Positions 26,737-36,485 of a stretch of DNA of 64,000 bases are shown here, piece by piece. The notes beneath the pieces were generated by a model that was not told the origin of the DNA, ran no database searches, and was given only the letters and a program-made list of their open reading frames with translations. Made by a program: the position numbers and the translations under genes. Source of the stretch: Bacteroidota bacterium (lineage in GTDB: Bacteria; Bacteroidota; Ignavibacteria; Ignavibacteriales; Melioribacteraceae); contig JAHISP010000060.1 of assembly GCA_018818165.1 (NCBI GenBank), positions 62,001 through 126,000 of the forward strand, given 5' to 3'. Each line of letters opens with the position of its first letter. The first letter of the stretch is position 1.

Positions 26737-27298
26737 AAAGTGAGAAGTAAGATGTGAATTTCTCGCAAACTATTAGTTCAATTTATATTTAATTTAATTC
26801 CGATTTATAAATTAATTAAGAGGAGTGTCATGTTAAACTTAAATCACAAAAATCTCGAAGTTTGGAAAGTTTCTATTCAACTTGTAAAGGAAACTTATGT
26901 CGTTACTAAACTTTTTCCTAATAATGAATTGTATGGATTAGTTAGTCAAATGAGGCGTGCTGCTGTTTCAATAACTTCAAATATTTCGGAAGGAGCTGCG
27001 CGAAAGAGCATAATTGAAAGAAAAAGATTTTATGAAATTGCTAGAGCTTCTTTAGTTGAATTGGACACACAATTTGAAATATCATTAGAATTGAACTATT
27101 TAAGGGATATTGATATAAATAAAATTGATAAGTTATTAAATCATACTTTTGCATTATTATCAAATCTCATAAAAAGTAAATAGTTGGTACTATGTTTTTT
27201 GCTTTTTAACATTTTGTATTGTTTGAATTAAAATAAATTTTAATTAGTGATTCGTCTTACGATTTTTCACTTTTCACTTTTGACGTTTGACATTTCAC
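26733..27298 (+). mobile_element. Candidate four-helix-bundle mobile element, type 1
   Basis: The ORF at 26830-27183 is enclosed by GTGAAAAGTGAGAAG-type repeats (26733-26758) and their inverted form, TTTTTCACTTTTCACTTTTG (27263-27282, continuing to 27298). The left arm again supplies the upstream gene's stop codon (TGA, 26734-26736). The unit separates two metabolically linked genes without breaking either. Mobility is inferred, and no target duplication is visible. Confidence 0.45.
26830..27183 (+). CDS. Four-helix-bundle protein, S23/Avd-like family (copy 1)
   Basis: The 117-residue all-helical protein belongs to the 23S rRNA intervening-sequence (S23) / bAvd-like family. Core signatures are LEVWKVSIQLVKETY, SQMRRAAVSITSNISEGAA, FYEIARASLVELDTQ. 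It has a strong GAGGAG Shine-Dalgarno eight nt before the ATG. Family members are found in rRNA intervening sequences, near diversity-generating retroelements, and often as unexplained single genes. The paralogue at 34919-35278 also sits inside a core operon with repeat flanks. The biochemical function is unknown. Confidence 0.85.
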   Translation: MLNLNHKNLEVWKVSIQLVKETYVVTKLFPNNELYGLVSQMRRAAVSITSNISEGAARKSIIERKRFYEIARASLVELDTQFEISLELNYLRDIDINKIDKLLNHTFALLSNLIKSK

Positions 27299-27316
27299 AA
27301 TATTTACGGAGATAAT

Positions 27317-29293
27317 ATGTCCCAAAATTTAGTTGAAAAAATTGCACAACGCTTTGCCGTTGATTTAGAAGAAGGAGCTACTGTTGTTAGTGGCGATTTT
27401 ATTTCATTAAAACCAGCTCATGTTATGACTCATGATAACACTGGAGCTGTAATTCCAAAATTTAAACAAATTGGTGCTACAAAACTTGCAAATCCTCGTC
27501 AAGTTGTTCACACATTAGATCACAATATTCAAGATAAAAGCGAAAAGAATCTCGAGAAATATCAAAAAATAGAAGCATTTTCCAAATCAGTTGGTGCCGA
27601 TTTCTATCCAGCTGGACGTGGAATTGGACATCAAATTATGATTGAAGAAGGCTACGCTTGGCCTGGAACTGTTGTTGTTGCTTCTGATAGCCATTCAAAT
27701 ATGTATGGCGGAATTGGGGCGCTCGGCACTCCAATTGTACGAACAGATGCTGCTTCTATTTGGGCAACTGGCAGAACTTGGTGGCAAATTCCTCCTATTG
27801 CTAAAGTTAGTTTAACTGGAAAACTTCAAAATGGAGTTACTGGAAAAGACGTAATTATTGCACTTTGTGGATTTTTTAACAAAGATGAAGTTCTGAACTT
27901 TATTATTGAATTTTCTGGTGAAGGCGTAAAAGAATTAACACTTGACCAACGCTTAACAATTGCAAATATGACAACCGAATGGGGTGCGCTTGGCGGAGTT
28001 TTTCCTATTGATGAAATTACAATTGATTGGATTACAAACCGAATTGAAAAAGTTAAATTACGCGGTTTGGAAGGAGTTTCATCAGATGTTGACGGAAATG
28101 GTGAACATCCAAGAATGAATAATGAAAGATTGCAAATATTAAAAGCCGATATGCAAAATCTTAAAGCAGATTCTGACGCATATTATGCAAAGGAAATTAC
28201 AATCGATTTATCCACAATTGAACCTTATGTTTCTGGTCCAAACTCAGTTAAAGTTATGAATTCAGCCTCAAAACTGAGTAATCAGGAAGTTAAAATAAAT
28301 AAAGCTTATTTGGTTTCGTGCACAAATAGTAGGGTTGAAGATATTGCAGAAGCAGCAAAGATTCTAAAAGGACAAAAAATAGCTAATGGAGTTGAGTTTT
28401 ATGTTGCGGCAGCTTCAAACGAAGTTCAAAAAGACAGCGAAAACAATGGCGATTGGCAAATTTTACTCGATGCTGGCGCTATTCCCCTTCCACCGGGATG
28501 TGGACCTTGTATTGGATTAGGAATTGGTTTGCTCGAAGATGGCGAAATAGGAATTTCTGCAACAAATAGAAATTTTAAAGGAAGAATGGGCTCTGCAAAC
28601 GCATTAGCTTATCTTGCTTCTCCAGCTGTAGTTGCTGCATCAGCGGTTGCTGGAAAAATTAGTTTTACTGGAAGCTATTCAAATACAAATATTTCTGCTG
28701 AAATTATGGTTCTTCCAAAGCCAAAAAGAGAAATTAAAGCAGTAAAAATTATTGATGGCTTCCCCGAAATAATGGAAGGCGATTTAATATTCTGTCCGCA
28801 AGATAACTTAAATACAGATGGAATTTATCCAGGCAAATACACTTACAACGATGATTTTTCACCCGCCGACCAAGCCCGTGTTGTAATGGAAAATTACGAT
28901 CCAGAATTTGGCAAAATTGTTAAAGAAAGCGATATTCTTGTTGGTGGATTTAACTTTGGAAGCGGAAGTTCGCGTGAACAAGCTGCAACCGCTCTAAAAT
29001 ATCGTGGAATTCAACTTGTAATTACAGGTTCTGCAAGCCAAACTTATATGCGTAATGCCCTTAATAATGGATTTCTTGTGCTCGAAATTCCAGAATTAGT
29101 TAATGATTTCAAAAAGAAGTTTATTAATGGAAATCTAACAATTGAAACAGGAATAAAAGCTAAAATTGATTTCAAAAATTCAATTATTGTAACTGGTGAT
29201 TTGGAATATTCTATTAGTCCAGTTGGAACTGCTGCTCAAGAATTAGTTGTAGTTGGCGGATTAGAAAATTGGGTAAAAGAACAAATAAGCTAA
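27317..29293 (+). CDS. Aconitase-family hydratase, homoaconitase-like
   Basis: The 658-residue protein has three Fe-S-ligand cysteines, in SCTNSRVEDI and GCGPCIGLGIG, and the C-terminal swivel domain motif FGSGSSREQAATALKYRGI. The stretches TWWQIPPIAKVSLTGKL and TIANMTTEWGALGG match fungal homoaconitase (Lys4) better than AcnA or AcnB. The length is also near that class. The start ATG 27317 follows GGAGA, and the TTG at 27287 lies in the repeat arm. Together with the isocitrate-dehydrogenase gene it could interconvert citrate and isocitrate or act on homologues. The shared operator with the citrate lyase operon favours citrate chemistry. Confidence 0.75.
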   Translation: MSQNLVEKIAQRFAVDLEEGATVVSGDFISLKPAHVMTHDNTGAVIPKFKQIGATKLANPRQVVHTLDHNIQDKSEKNLEKYQKIEAFSKSVGADFYPAGRGIGHQIMIEEGYAWPGTVVVASDSHSNMYGGIGALGTPIVRTDAASIWATGRTWWQIPPIAKVSLTGKLQNGVTGKDVIIALCGFFNKDEVLNFIIEFSGEGVKELTLDQRLTIANMTTEWGALGGVFPIDEITIDWITNRIEKVKLRGLEGVSSDVDGNGEHPRMNNERLQILKADMQNLKADSDAYYAKEITIDLSTIEPYVSGPNSVKVMNSASKLSNQEVKINKAYLVSCTNSRVEDIAEAAKILKGQKIANGVEFYVAAASNEVQKDSENNGDWQILLDAGAIPLPPGCGPCIGLGIGLLEDGEIGISATNRNFKGRMGSANALAYLASPAVVAASAVAGKISFTGSYSNTNISAEIMVLPKPKREIKAVKIIDGFPEIMEGDLIFCPQDNLNTDGIYPGKYTYNDDFSPADQARVVMENYDPEFGKIVKESDILVGGFNFGSGSSREQAATALKYRGIQLVITGSASQTYMRNALNNGFLVLEIPELVNDFKKKFINGNLTIETGIKAKIDFKNSIIVTGDLEYSISPVGTAAQELVVVGGLENWVKEQIS

Positions 29294-29308
29294 AATCACT
29301 TTAATAGT

Positions 29309-29340
29309 TATGGACGCATAATATGCGTCCATAATTTTAT
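29309..29340 (+). terminator. Terminator after the aconitase gene
   Basis: TATGGACGCAT-AAT-ATGCGTCCATA (29309-29333) is a strong hairpin followed by ATTTTAT. It lies in the 399-nt gap 29294-29692, where I see no CDS. Confidence 0.6.
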
Positions 29341-29576
29341 CTTCCAAAATATCTCTTTTAATGAGTACAATTGTAAAATAAACCCTATCAGATAAAATCA
29401 TAGAAATCTTCGCCCCTATTGCCCTTAATAATGAGTTTTAGAAAAACGAAAAAACTTAGAAGTAATTATTGGCATAATTCTTTGCAGGTTTTACAGTGCT
29501 GAATTAAACGAAAAGTACATTTCTTGATGAGTGGTGCTAGTTGTGGTATAAAATATTTTATGTGATGTTTATAAAT

Positions 29577-29630
29577 AAAAATCAATGAAGCTTCGGTCTG
29601 CATTAACCTCTCATCGCTTCATTGATTTTT
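29577..29630 (-). terminator. Terminator facing the minus-strand lipoprotein gene
   Basis: AAAAATCAATGAAGC (29577-29591) pairs perfectly with GCTTCATTGATTTTT (29616-29630). The A-tract at the left gives a T-run on the minus strand, and the right arm gives one on the plus strand, so it may work in both directions. Confidence 0.65.
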
Positions 29631-29692
29631 GTATTGCAAAAAACTTTTATTTCAATATAATTTTCATACTAAATATGAATTTAAAATATTGA

Positions 29693-31024
29693 TTAATTTC
29701 TTTTTGTTCTAAAGCTAATTAATCCAGAAGCATAATCTCTTTCATAAGTAGAATATACTTTATATGACAATGTGTAATTGTGATCATATTTCATATTTTC
29801 AATAGGATTAATAACTAGTGTTTTCGTGTCTTGAGGACTTATACTATTTGTAGTTTGTCCAATTTCCGAATTTTCATCAATAAGGTAAACATATCCATCT
29901 TTATTGTTTAAGTCTACGTTTTCTGAAAATGTTATTTCAATATTATTAAATATGCTAAATTCATCAAAAATACCATCAGTACGCTCAAGATTTGTTTTAA
30001 CAAATTGTATTCCTTGCTTAGTACCAAAAGTAAACGATTCAGAGAAAAGGTTATTATCTTTTGATTTACCATTTATTGTTAAGTAATAAGTTTCATTAAC
30101 TTGAAGCGCAACAAAAGGATTAATTGATAAAGTAATATTGCTGCTATTCCATGTGGCTTCATATTCTACAGTACCAAATGTTGTGCTAGAAAGAGAAATA
30201 TAGAAAGATGAAGGCTCCATTTCTTTTGAAAAAGTAAGAATAATATCATCATATAAATTGAAATTATTGTTCTTAAAGTTATTTTGAACAACAAAAGGTG
30301 ACTCTTGTGCGATAGACAAAATAATATTATTTGCATTAGTTATTATATTTGGAAGTAGTATTGCACTTGTACTATTAACACTGTAGTTACTTATTCCATT
30401 GTTATAAGGCATTGTAATTAATTCAACATTTCCGGTAGCAGGCAGGTTATTAAAAGTAAAACTGCCATCGCTATTAGTTGTGGTTATGTATTTATCTGGA
30501 GAAATATCATAATTTGAAAAATCAGCAATAACCATAACTCCACTTGCAATAATTGTGTTTTCATCATCAAATTTTGTCCAAACTTTTCCTGTTAAACCAG
30601 CATTTAGCATATATAAATCTATATCCATTTTTTCACTATAATGAAAATCTTCGCTAGTTGGAAATTCAGTAATCCCAATTTGCTGAAGTGTAGGAATTGA
30701 AACAGTTGTTCTACCAATAGCAAAGTCTTTTTTACCTGAATAAGAAATTTCATAATCTCCAGTTGATAAGTTTGTAATTGAATAATAGCCCAAAGAATCT
30801 GTTAATGTTTTAAATACTTTTCCATTAACAACCGTTGTTACTTCAACGCCAAATATTCTTGTGTTTGTGTTTGCATCAGTTACCACACCATGAATACTTC
30901 CAATAACTCTACCATCAGTAGTATTATAGTTATTTGTGATTTCATCATTGCATCCTAATATTAATAAGATGGCAAAAATGAATAGTAAACTGACAATCGT
31001 TTTCGTTTTAACATGAATTTTCAT
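29693..31024 (-). CDS. Lipoprotein with carboxypeptidase-regulatory-like and Ig-like domains
   Basis: The 443-residue protein has a lipoprotein signal with lipobox LILGC (near residue 25). Residues about 40-115 form a carboxypeptidase-regulatory-like beta-sandwich (GSIHGVVTDANTNTRIFGVEV ... DSLGYYSITNLSTGDYEISY), and a second such region occurs near 160-200. The C-terminal half carries two Big_5/SbsA-type Ig-like domains (DIILTFSKEMEPSSF; IEITFSENVDLNN). It is probably a surface or periplasmic structural lipoprotein. No catalytic motif is visible. It stands alone between converging or distant genes. Confidence 0.75.
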   Translation of the reverse strand: MKIHVKTKTIVSLLFIFAILLILGCNDEITNNYNTTDGRVIGSIHGVVTDANTNTRIFGVEVTTVVNGKVFKTLTDSLGYYSITNLSTGDYEISYSGKKDFAIGRTTVSIPTLQQIGITEFPTSEDFHYSEKMDIDLYMLNAGLTGKVWTKFDDENTIIASGVMVIADFSNYDISPDKYITTTNSDGSFTFNNLPATGNVELITMPYNNGISNYSVNSTSAILLPNIITNANNIILSIAQESPFVVQNNFKNNNFNLYDDIILTFSKEMEPSSFYISLSSTTFGTVEYEATWNSSNITLSINPFVALQVNETYYLTINGKSKDNNLFSESFTFGTKQGIQFVKTNLERTDGIFDEFSIFNNIEITFSENVDLNNKDGYVYLIDENSEIGQTTNSISPQDTKTLVINPIENMKYDHNYTLSYKVYSTYERDYASGLISFRTKRN

Positions 31025-31303
31025 TTCTTATTCCATTTTTTGTTATTTATAAGTGTTTTATTCGTTTTAATTAGTTAGTTATAGGAGGTATTTAATATAT
31101 GCGGTGCCTAAAAATTAAATTCAAAAAATTGTATATACTTTAATTCATAAATTATTTGTACTCTATTTCTTATTTTGTACATATAAATAAAATTATATTA
31201 ATAACTATTTATCTTTTTATAAATGATAAATATATATATATATATTTATTTATACAAATTATTATAAACTTTATAGTTAATTACTGTCCTGGTTCGGCAA
31301 TGA

Positions 31304-31332
31304 TTTGTAAAAAAAATGAATTTATATATTTG
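31304..31332 (+). promoter_or_regulatory. Candidate promoter in a 381-nt gene-free gap
   Basis: TTTG (31304-31307), 17 nt, then TATATTTG (31325-31332) resembles the Bacteroidetes promoter pattern, about 73 nt before the next ATG. The rest of the gap (31025-31405) is AT-rich with a (TA)n run near 31231-31245. A 60-codon ORF there is not credible. Confidence 0.4.
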
Positions 31333-31405
31333 AGGTAACTTCTAAATTTTTTACTTTATTATTAAAATATTTTTAATAAATCAGCATTAAAATAATGAGG
31401 TCACT

Positions 31406-33100
31406 ATGCAAAAATATCTTTTCATTTTACTATTTGTTTCATTCAATCTATTTGCACAAGTAGACACGGTTTATTACTTAAATCATGGTGATATCATCTT
31501 TCCAATAAGAAATAATGGAATTCTTGCTGATGCTGCAATTAATGATAGTATGCGTGGAATGTATTATAATAACAAACGGATTTTATTTTCTAGTGGATTT
31601 TATTTAAGCGGTTACAATAACAATAAATTGTGGGCAAATGGTGTGGCTTCAGCTGCAAGAAATGAGGATTATTTACCTGGCAGTTACAAACACCCCGAAC
31701 TTAACGATTTGGCAACTATTTATGTTGTTAGGTTGGCTGATACTCCTTTTGGCGAAAGTTGGCAAAATTGGAAAAATGCAGTAAAACTTGGTGCTGATTT
31801 TCACGATGGAGATAATGATGGAGTTTATAATCCAATTGATAGAAATGGAAACAATAAATGGGATTATAACGAAGATAGACCAGATTTAATTGGAAATGAA
31901 ACAGTATGGTGTGTTTATAGAGATGCAGTTCCAGGTATAAGACGTAGAATAACAGGTAATCCACTAGGAATTGATATTCAACAAACCGTTTTCACGACTG
32001 TATTTAAAAATGTTATTTTTGTCCGATACAGAATTGAAAATACCGGAATTGTTACCAATTTATTGGATTCAGTCTATTTTGGAACTTTTTCAGACCCAGA
32101 TATTGGTGATTATAATGACGATTTGCTCGGTTGCGATACAACATTAAATGCCGCTTTTGCATATCAAAATTCACCCGATAAAATTTGGGGCAAATCTGCT
32201 CCAACAATGTTAATCTCAATTTTACAAGGACCTGCTGCGTTTATTCCAAATGTTACTTTTAATGATTTGAACGATAATGGAATATTTGATGAATCAGATG
32301 TTTCATTAAGCTCAGCATTTGAAGTAAATGGATTTGTAAAAGGTACATCAGAAATTAAAGGAGCACAAAATCGAAATGCCACTTCTTTTAAACCTTATTA
32401 TTTATCCCATAATGGCACTTCCGAACCTTATGTTGTTGAACAATATAGGAATAATATGCTTGGATATTTAAACACTGGTGAGAAAATCAATGCTTGCGAT
32501 TGGCAATTTGGTGAAGTATTTAATGAGGATTGTAACAATATAAACGGATTATTCCCCTATTCCGGCGATCCAGTTATTCCACAAGGATGGATAAATACAG
32601 TACCCAATGATGTAAGAATGATGTTAAATACTGGACCATTTCAACTTAAAAGGAATGAACCAATTGATATAATTGTAGCTTTTGTGGTAGGATATAATGC
32701 AACAAGTTCACTTAGTTCTTTGCAAAATGCAAAGAAAAGATTAATAGATTTAAGTCCATATTTTTATAATAATGAATTGGATATTATTGCTATTGGTGAT
32801 ACAACTCACCTTCCTCCAGAACCAGTTTATCTATTTGGATTAAAGCAAAATTTTCCTAATCCATTTAATTCAACAACACAAATTGGTTATGCAATTCCTT
32901 ATAGTGAAAATCCACAAAATGTTTCTATAAAAGTGTATAATGTTTTAGGACAAGTTGTTGAAACTCTTGTGAATGAAGTTCAATCTGACGGAATTTATAA
33001 CATTGAATTTTCTTCTGGTGATTTACCTTCGGGAGTTTATATTATTTTTCTTAATCATGTAGGATATTCAGACACAATAAAATTGATGCTTTTAAAATAA
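31406..33100 (+). CDS. T9SS-exported protein with Asp-rich calcium-like motif
   Basis: The 564-residue protein has a signal peptide (about 1-17, VSFNLFAQ). An acidic DxDxDG-like stretch near residues 133-155 (HDGDNDGVYNPIDRNGNNKW) resembles Ca-binding dockerin or thrombospondin-3 repeats. The middle part is a large beta-rich domain without a recognised catalytic motif. The last about 90 residues are a T9SS sorting domain variant (FGLKQNFPNPFNSTTQI ... VYNVLGQVV ... SGVYIIFL). Start ATG 31406 follows GAGG. The function is unknown beyond surface export. Confidence 0.7.
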   Translation: MQKYLFILLFVSFNLFAQVDTVYYLNHGDIIFPIRNNGILADAAINDSMRGMYYNNKRILFSSGFYLSGYNNNKLWANGVASAARNEDYLPGSYKHPELNDLATIYVVRLADTPFGESWQNWKNAVKLGADFHDGDNDGVYNPIDRNGNNKWDYNEDRPDLIGNETVWCVYRDAVPGIRRRITGNPLGIDIQQTVFTTVFKNVIFVRYRIENTGIVTNLLDSVYFGTFSDPDIGDYNDDLLGCDTTLNAAFAYQNSPDKIWGKSAPTMLISILQGPAAFIPNVTFNDLNDNGIFDESDVSLSSAFEVNGFVKGTSEIKGAQNRNATSFKPYYLSHNGTSEPYVVEQYRNNMLGYLNTGEKINACDWQFGEVFNEDCNNINGLFPYSGDPVIPQGWINTVPNDVRMMLNTGPFQLKRNEPIDIIVAFVVGYNATSSLSSLQNAKKRLIDLSPYFYNNELDIIAIGDTTHLPPEPVYLFGLKQNFPNPFNSTTQIGYAIPYSENPQNVSIKVYNVLGQVVETLVNEVQSDGIYNIEFSSGDLPSGVYIIFLNHVGYSDTIKLMLLK

Positions 33101-33225
33101 ATTAACGGCTCAATTTAATTTGAAAGGAGCAATTTCAACATGTAACTTAGCTTTGCATTAAACAAGACAATATGTTCTTTTTGAATTAAAAACAACCATT
33201 TATTTAAATCTTGAGGATTAATTCC

Positions 33226-33255
33226 TTGACATTACTTTATACTATTTAGTATTTT
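33226..33255 (+). promoter_or_regulatory. Candidate nuo operon promoter
   Basis: TTGACA (33226-33231) is followed after 18 nt by TATTTT (33250-33255), about 26 nt before the nuoA start. It is the best promoter-like match in the 180-nt gap and is consensus-based only. Confidence 0.35.
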
Positions 33256-33280
33256 TCGAGGTCATTTAAAAAAAGGTATT

Positions 33281-33706
33281 ATGCTTACAGAATTTGGAAA
33301 AGTTTTTATTTTTATCCTTGTCGGAATTGCATTTGTTGGTATAGCAATAGTTATGGCTTACCTCATCAGACCCAAAAGACCCACAGCTGAAAAACATACA
33401 ACATATGAGTGCGGTGAAAACCCAATTGGCTCATCTTGGCAAAAGTTTAATATTCGTTTTTATGTTGTTGCTTTAATATTTTTAATATTTGATGTCGAAG
33501 TTGTTATGCTTTTCCCTTGGGCTTTAAATTATCGTGCTTTTGGTTTTTATGGATTTTCTGTTGGTGCAATCTTTTTAATTGTCCTATTTATTGGAATGAT
33601 TTACGAATGGAGAAAGGGCGATTTAGAGTGGGAACGCTCAAAACCAATAGTGACAAATCTTAGTAATTTTTCTAAACCAAAAGAAATTCAGGATACAAAA
33701 AAATAA
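33281..33706 (+). CDS. nuoA: NADH-quinone oxidoreductase subunit A
   Basis: The 141-residue membrane subunit has three TM helices (about 9-30, 66-87, 97-117). The conserved loop between TM1 and TM2 carries [20 protein letters not shown], with the conserved Cys of the family. NuoA contributes to the quinone-entry region of complex I. It is the first gene of the nuoABCDHIJKLMN series, ending 2 nt before nuoB. The C-terminal charged tail is slightly longer than in E. coli. Confidence 0.92.
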   Translation: MLTEFGKVFIFILVGIAFVGIAIVMAYLIRPKRPTAEKHTTYECGENPIGSSWQKFNIRFYVVALIFLIFDVEVVMLFPWALNYRAFGFYGFSVGAIFLIVLFIGMIYEWRKGDLEWERSKPIVTNLSNFSKPKEIQDTKK

Positions 33707-33708
33707 TT

Positions 33709-34209
33709 ATGGGTTTACTCGATAAAGAATTTAATGATAGTAATATAGTAATTGCTAAAATGGAAGATGTAATGAATTGGGCACGTTTGTCATCTTTGTG
33801 GCAATTAAGTTTTGGATTAGCATGTTGCGCAATTGAAATGATGGCTGCATCTGCTTCTAATTACGATTTTGATAGATTTGGAGTTATGCCCCGCCCTACT
33901 CCAAGACAAGCTGACGTTATCATAATTTCAGGAACTGTTACCTTAAAAATGGCAACGCGTATTAAAAGATTATACGAACAAATGCCAGATCCTAAATACA
34001 TTATTTCAATGGGAAGTTGTGCAAATACTGGTGGTCCTTATTGGGAACATGGTTATCACGTTCTGAAAGGAATTGATAGAATTATTCCAGTTGATGTTTA
34101 TGTCCCAGGCTGTCCTCCTCGTCCTGAAGCTTTATTTGAAGGACTCTTAAAATTACAAGAAAAAATCAGAACCGAAACAATAAGAACTAAAAATAAAAAG
34201 ACTGCCTAA
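33709..34209 (+). CDS. nuoB: NADH-quinone oxidoreductase subunit B
   Basis: The 166-residue peripheral subunit carries cluster N2, ligated by the tandem Cys39-Cys40 ([10 protein letters not shown]), Cys104 (GSCANTGG) and Cys135 ([10 protein letters not shown]). N2 is the last Fe-S cluster before quinone. The stop codon overlaps the nuoC start (TAATG), implying coupled translation. Confidence 0.95.
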   Translation: MGLLDKEFNDSNIVIAKMEDVMNWARLSSLWQLSFGLACCAIEMMAASASNYDFDRFGVMPRPTPRQADVIIISGTVTLKMATRIKRLYEQMPDPKYIISMGSCANTGGPYWEHGYHVLKGIDRIIPVDVYVPGCPPRPEALFEGLLKLQEKIRTETIRTKNKKTA

Positions 34210-34733
34210 TGACTGCTGAAGAAATTTTTAATTTATTGAAAGAAAAATTTGGTGATTCAATTTTAGAAATGGTTACTGATGTTCCAACAGAACCAATTAT
34301 TTCAGTTGAGCCATTAAAAATTAATTTAATTACACAATTTTTAAGAGATTCTGATGAACTACAATTTAATAGTTTAATGAATCTTTCTGGTGTTGATGAC
34401 AATAATGTTCAAAAAGTAAAGAATGAAGATGGTTCTTTTTCATCTACCGATGGAACTCTATCAGTCTATTATCATTTAGACTCATTAGAATTGAAACATA
34501 AAATAACTTTAAAAGTAAGTACAAACAGGAATAATCCAGAAGTTGAATCGGTTACTGATATTTGGCATTCAGCAAATTGGCATGAAAGAGAAGCATTCGA
34601 TATGTTTGGAATTAAGTTTAATAATCATCCAGATTTAACAAGAATATTAATGCCTTACGATTGGAAAGGTTTCCCATTAAGAAAAGATTACGAAAATCCA
34701 GAATTCTACGAAGGAATGAAGATTCCTTATTAG
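34209..34733 (+). CDS. nuoC: NADH-quinone oxidoreductase subunit C
   Basis: The 174-residue 30-kDa subunit has the family motif [17 protein letters not shown] (about 119-135) and the C-terminal LPYDWKG-like stretch [17 protein letters not shown]. It is separate from NuoD, unlike the fused NuoCD of E. coli. The next complex I gene starts only about 640 nt later, because a repeat-flanked four-helix-bundle gene intervenes. Confidence 0.92.
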   Translation: MTAEEIFNLLKEKFGDSILEMVTDVPTEPIISVEPLKINLITQFLRDSDELQFNSLMNLSGVDDNNVQKVKNEDGSFSSTDGTLSVYYHLDSLELKHKITLKVSTNRNNPEVESVTDIWHSANWHEREAFDMFGIKFNNHPDLTRILMPYDWKGFPLRKDYENPEFYEGMKIPY

Positions 34734-34734
34734 A

Positions 34735-35370
34735 ATTTGAGATCTGAGACAAAAGATGTGAGATCTGAGACAAAAGATTTAAGACAAGAGATTGTGAAAG
34801 AGTAAATGTTCTTTTATATAAATGATTAAAAATGAGATAGTTGACAAGAGAGTAGATCTATGGATTTTTAGTCTTGACTCTTGTGGCTGAAATCTCAATA
34901 CTTAATTAAGGAGTTGTTATGCATAACTTTAAAGAATTAAAGATTTGGCAAAAAGGAAGAAACTATGTAAAAGAAATATATTTAACTGTTTCTAAATTTC
35001 CACCAGAAGAAAAATTTGCATTAACATCACAGATGAAACGAGCAGTAATTTCAATTCCTTCAAATATTGCTGAAGGAGCTGGAAGAAGAACAGATAAAGA
35101 TTTTTTAAGGTTTTTAGATATTGCAAACGGTTCTGCTTTTGAATTAGAAACACATATTTATTTGGCATATGATTTAGATTTTATAAATGAAGAAACACTA
35201 AATAATTTAATTACTAATATTGAAGAAATTGAAAAAATGATATTTGGATTTAAGAAGACTTTAAATGAAAATGATTAGGTAGTTTTAGTAAAAAAGATTA
35301 GCTCAAATCTTTTTTACTAGTCTAATTTTTTTTTTTTTATTCTCAAGTCTTGAATCTCATATCTTGATAC
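34735..35370 (+). mobile_element. Candidate four-helix-bundle mobile element, type 2
   Basis: Left repeats GAGATCTGAGACAAAAGAT occur twice (34741-34779), followed by an imperfect hairpin 34831-34898 (GAGAT/CAAGAG against CTCTTG/ATCTC). Next comes the ORF at 34919-35278, a perfect 14-bp hairpin (TAGTAAAAAAGATT, 35286-35299, with its complement 35306-35319), and the inverted repeats TCTCAAGTCTTGAATCTCAT at the right (35341-35360). It splits nuoC from nuoD. Mobility is inferred. Confidence 0.45.
34919..35278 (+). CDS. Four-helix-bundle protein, S23/Avd-like family (copy 2)
   Basis: The 119-residue helical protein is a paralogue of the 26830-27183 product. Shared motifs are LKIWQKGRNYVKEIY, SQMKRAVISIPSNIAEGAGR and LDIANGSAFELETHI. 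A good AAGGAG precedes the ATG. The two copies are clearly diverged, and their repeat flanks use different unit sequences. They are therefore separate family lineages rather than a recent duplication. It has no known role in complex I. Confidence 0.85.
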   Translation: MHNFKELKIWQKGRNYVKEIYLTVSKFPPEEKFALTSQMKRAVISIPSNIAEGAGRRTDKDFLRFLDIANGSAFELETHIYLAYDLDFINEETLNNLITNIEEIEKMIFGFKKTLNEND

Positions 35371-35375
35371 TAAAT

Positions 35376-36485
35376 ATGAAAACTGAAGAAATGATATTAA
35401 ATATGGGTCCTCAACACCCCTCTACTCATGGTGTGTTAAGATTAGAACTTGTATTAGATGGTGAAGTTGTTCACGATGTAAAACCACATATTGGTTATTT
35501 GCATCGTTGCATGGAAAAACACAGCGAAGCAATGACTTATCCTCAAGTTGTACCATATACAGATAGAATGGACTATTTAGCCTCAATGTATAATAATTTT
35601 GGATACGTTGGCGCTGTTGAAAAATTGATGGATATTAAAGTTCCAGAAAGAGTTGAATATATTCGTGTAATTATGGGGGAACTTCAACGCATTGCTTCAC
35701 ATTTAGTTGCTTTAGGAACTTTTGGACTTGATCTAGGCGCGTTTACTCCTTTTCTTTATTTATTCCGTGACAGAGAAAAAATTCTTGATTTGTTTGAACA
35801 TACTTGTGGCGCAAGATTGTTATATAATTATATGTGGGTTGGTGGACTTTCGCATGACATTCATCCCGATTTTGTTAGAAAAACAAAAGAATTTATAGAT
35901 TATTTCCGTCCAACAATTGTTGAATTAAATAATCTACTTACATTTAATAAAATTTTTATTGAACGAACTGCAAATATCGGTGTTTGTCCAGCAAAAGAAG
36001 CTATCAATCTTGGACTTTCTGGTCCTAACCTACGTGGAAGTGGTGTAAAGTTTGATTTACGAAAAGATGATACTTATTCAATTTATAACCGATTTGATTT
36101 TGAAATTCCAGTTGGTGAAGGAAGAGTTGGAACAGTTGGCGATTGTTGGGATAGATATTACGTTCGCGTTCAAGAGGTTGAGCAAAGTTTAAGAATTATT
36201 GAACAAGCAATTGATCAAATTCCAGACGGCGATGTAAAATCAGAAATTCCAAGAAGAGTAAAACCACCAGTTGGAACAGTTTATCACCGAGTTGAAGCTC
36301 CAAAAGGTGAATTAGGATATTTCATTATTAGTGATGGAAGCTTAAATCCAGCTCGAGTAAAAGTACGTGCTCCTTCTTTTGTTTCATTATCAGCAATTGG
36401 ACAAATGGCAAAAGGTTATCTTGTAGCAGATGTAGTTGCAATTCTTGGAAGTTTAGATATTGTTTTAGGAGAAATAGACAGATAA
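35376..36485 (+). CDS. nuoD: NADH-quinone oxidoreductase subunit D
   Basis: The 369-residue 49-kDa subunit forms the quinone pocket with NuoB. The N-terminal motif MGPQHPSTHGVLRL holds the conserved quinone-site His, and the C-terminal APKGELGYFIISDG and DVVAILGSLDIVLGEIDR are typical. I chose ATG 35376. The TTG at 35364 lies in the right arm of the repeat element. The gene ends immediately before the nuoH start (TAA-ATG). Confidence 0.93.
   Translation: MKTEEMILNMGPQHPSTHGVLRLELVLDGEVVHDVKPHIGYLHRCMEKHSEAMTYPQVVPYTDRMDYLASMYNNFGYVGAVEKLMDIKVPERVEYIRVIMGELQRIASHLVALGTFGLDLGAFTPFLYLFRDREKILDLFEHTCGARLLYNYMWVGGLSHDIHPDFVRKTKEFIDYFRPTIVELNNLLTFNKIFIERTANIGVCPAKEAINLGLSGPNLRGSGVKFDLRKDDTYSIYNRFDFEIPVGEGRVGTVGDCWDRYYVRVQEVEQSLRIIEQAIDQIPDGDVKSEIPRRVKPPVGTVYHRVEAPKGELGYFIISDGSLNPARVKVRAPSFVSLSAIGQMAKGYLVADVVAILGSLDIVLGEIDR

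Noticed and set aside
24888-29293. Lysine alpha-aminoadipate gene cluster
   Set aside because: The aconitase looks homoaconitase-like, but no homocitrate synthase or LysW-type genes are nearby, and the operator is shared with citrate lyase genes.
31225-31260. TA-rich simple repeat as a possible origin or recombination site
   Set aside because: It is a short (TA)n run in an AT-rich gap. No DnaA-box cluster, dnaA/dnaN gene or iterons are nearby.
31156-31338. 60-codon ORF in the gap before the T9SS protein
   Set aside because: The composition is that of translated AT-rich noncoding DNA, and it overlaps the promoter candidate with no ribosome site.
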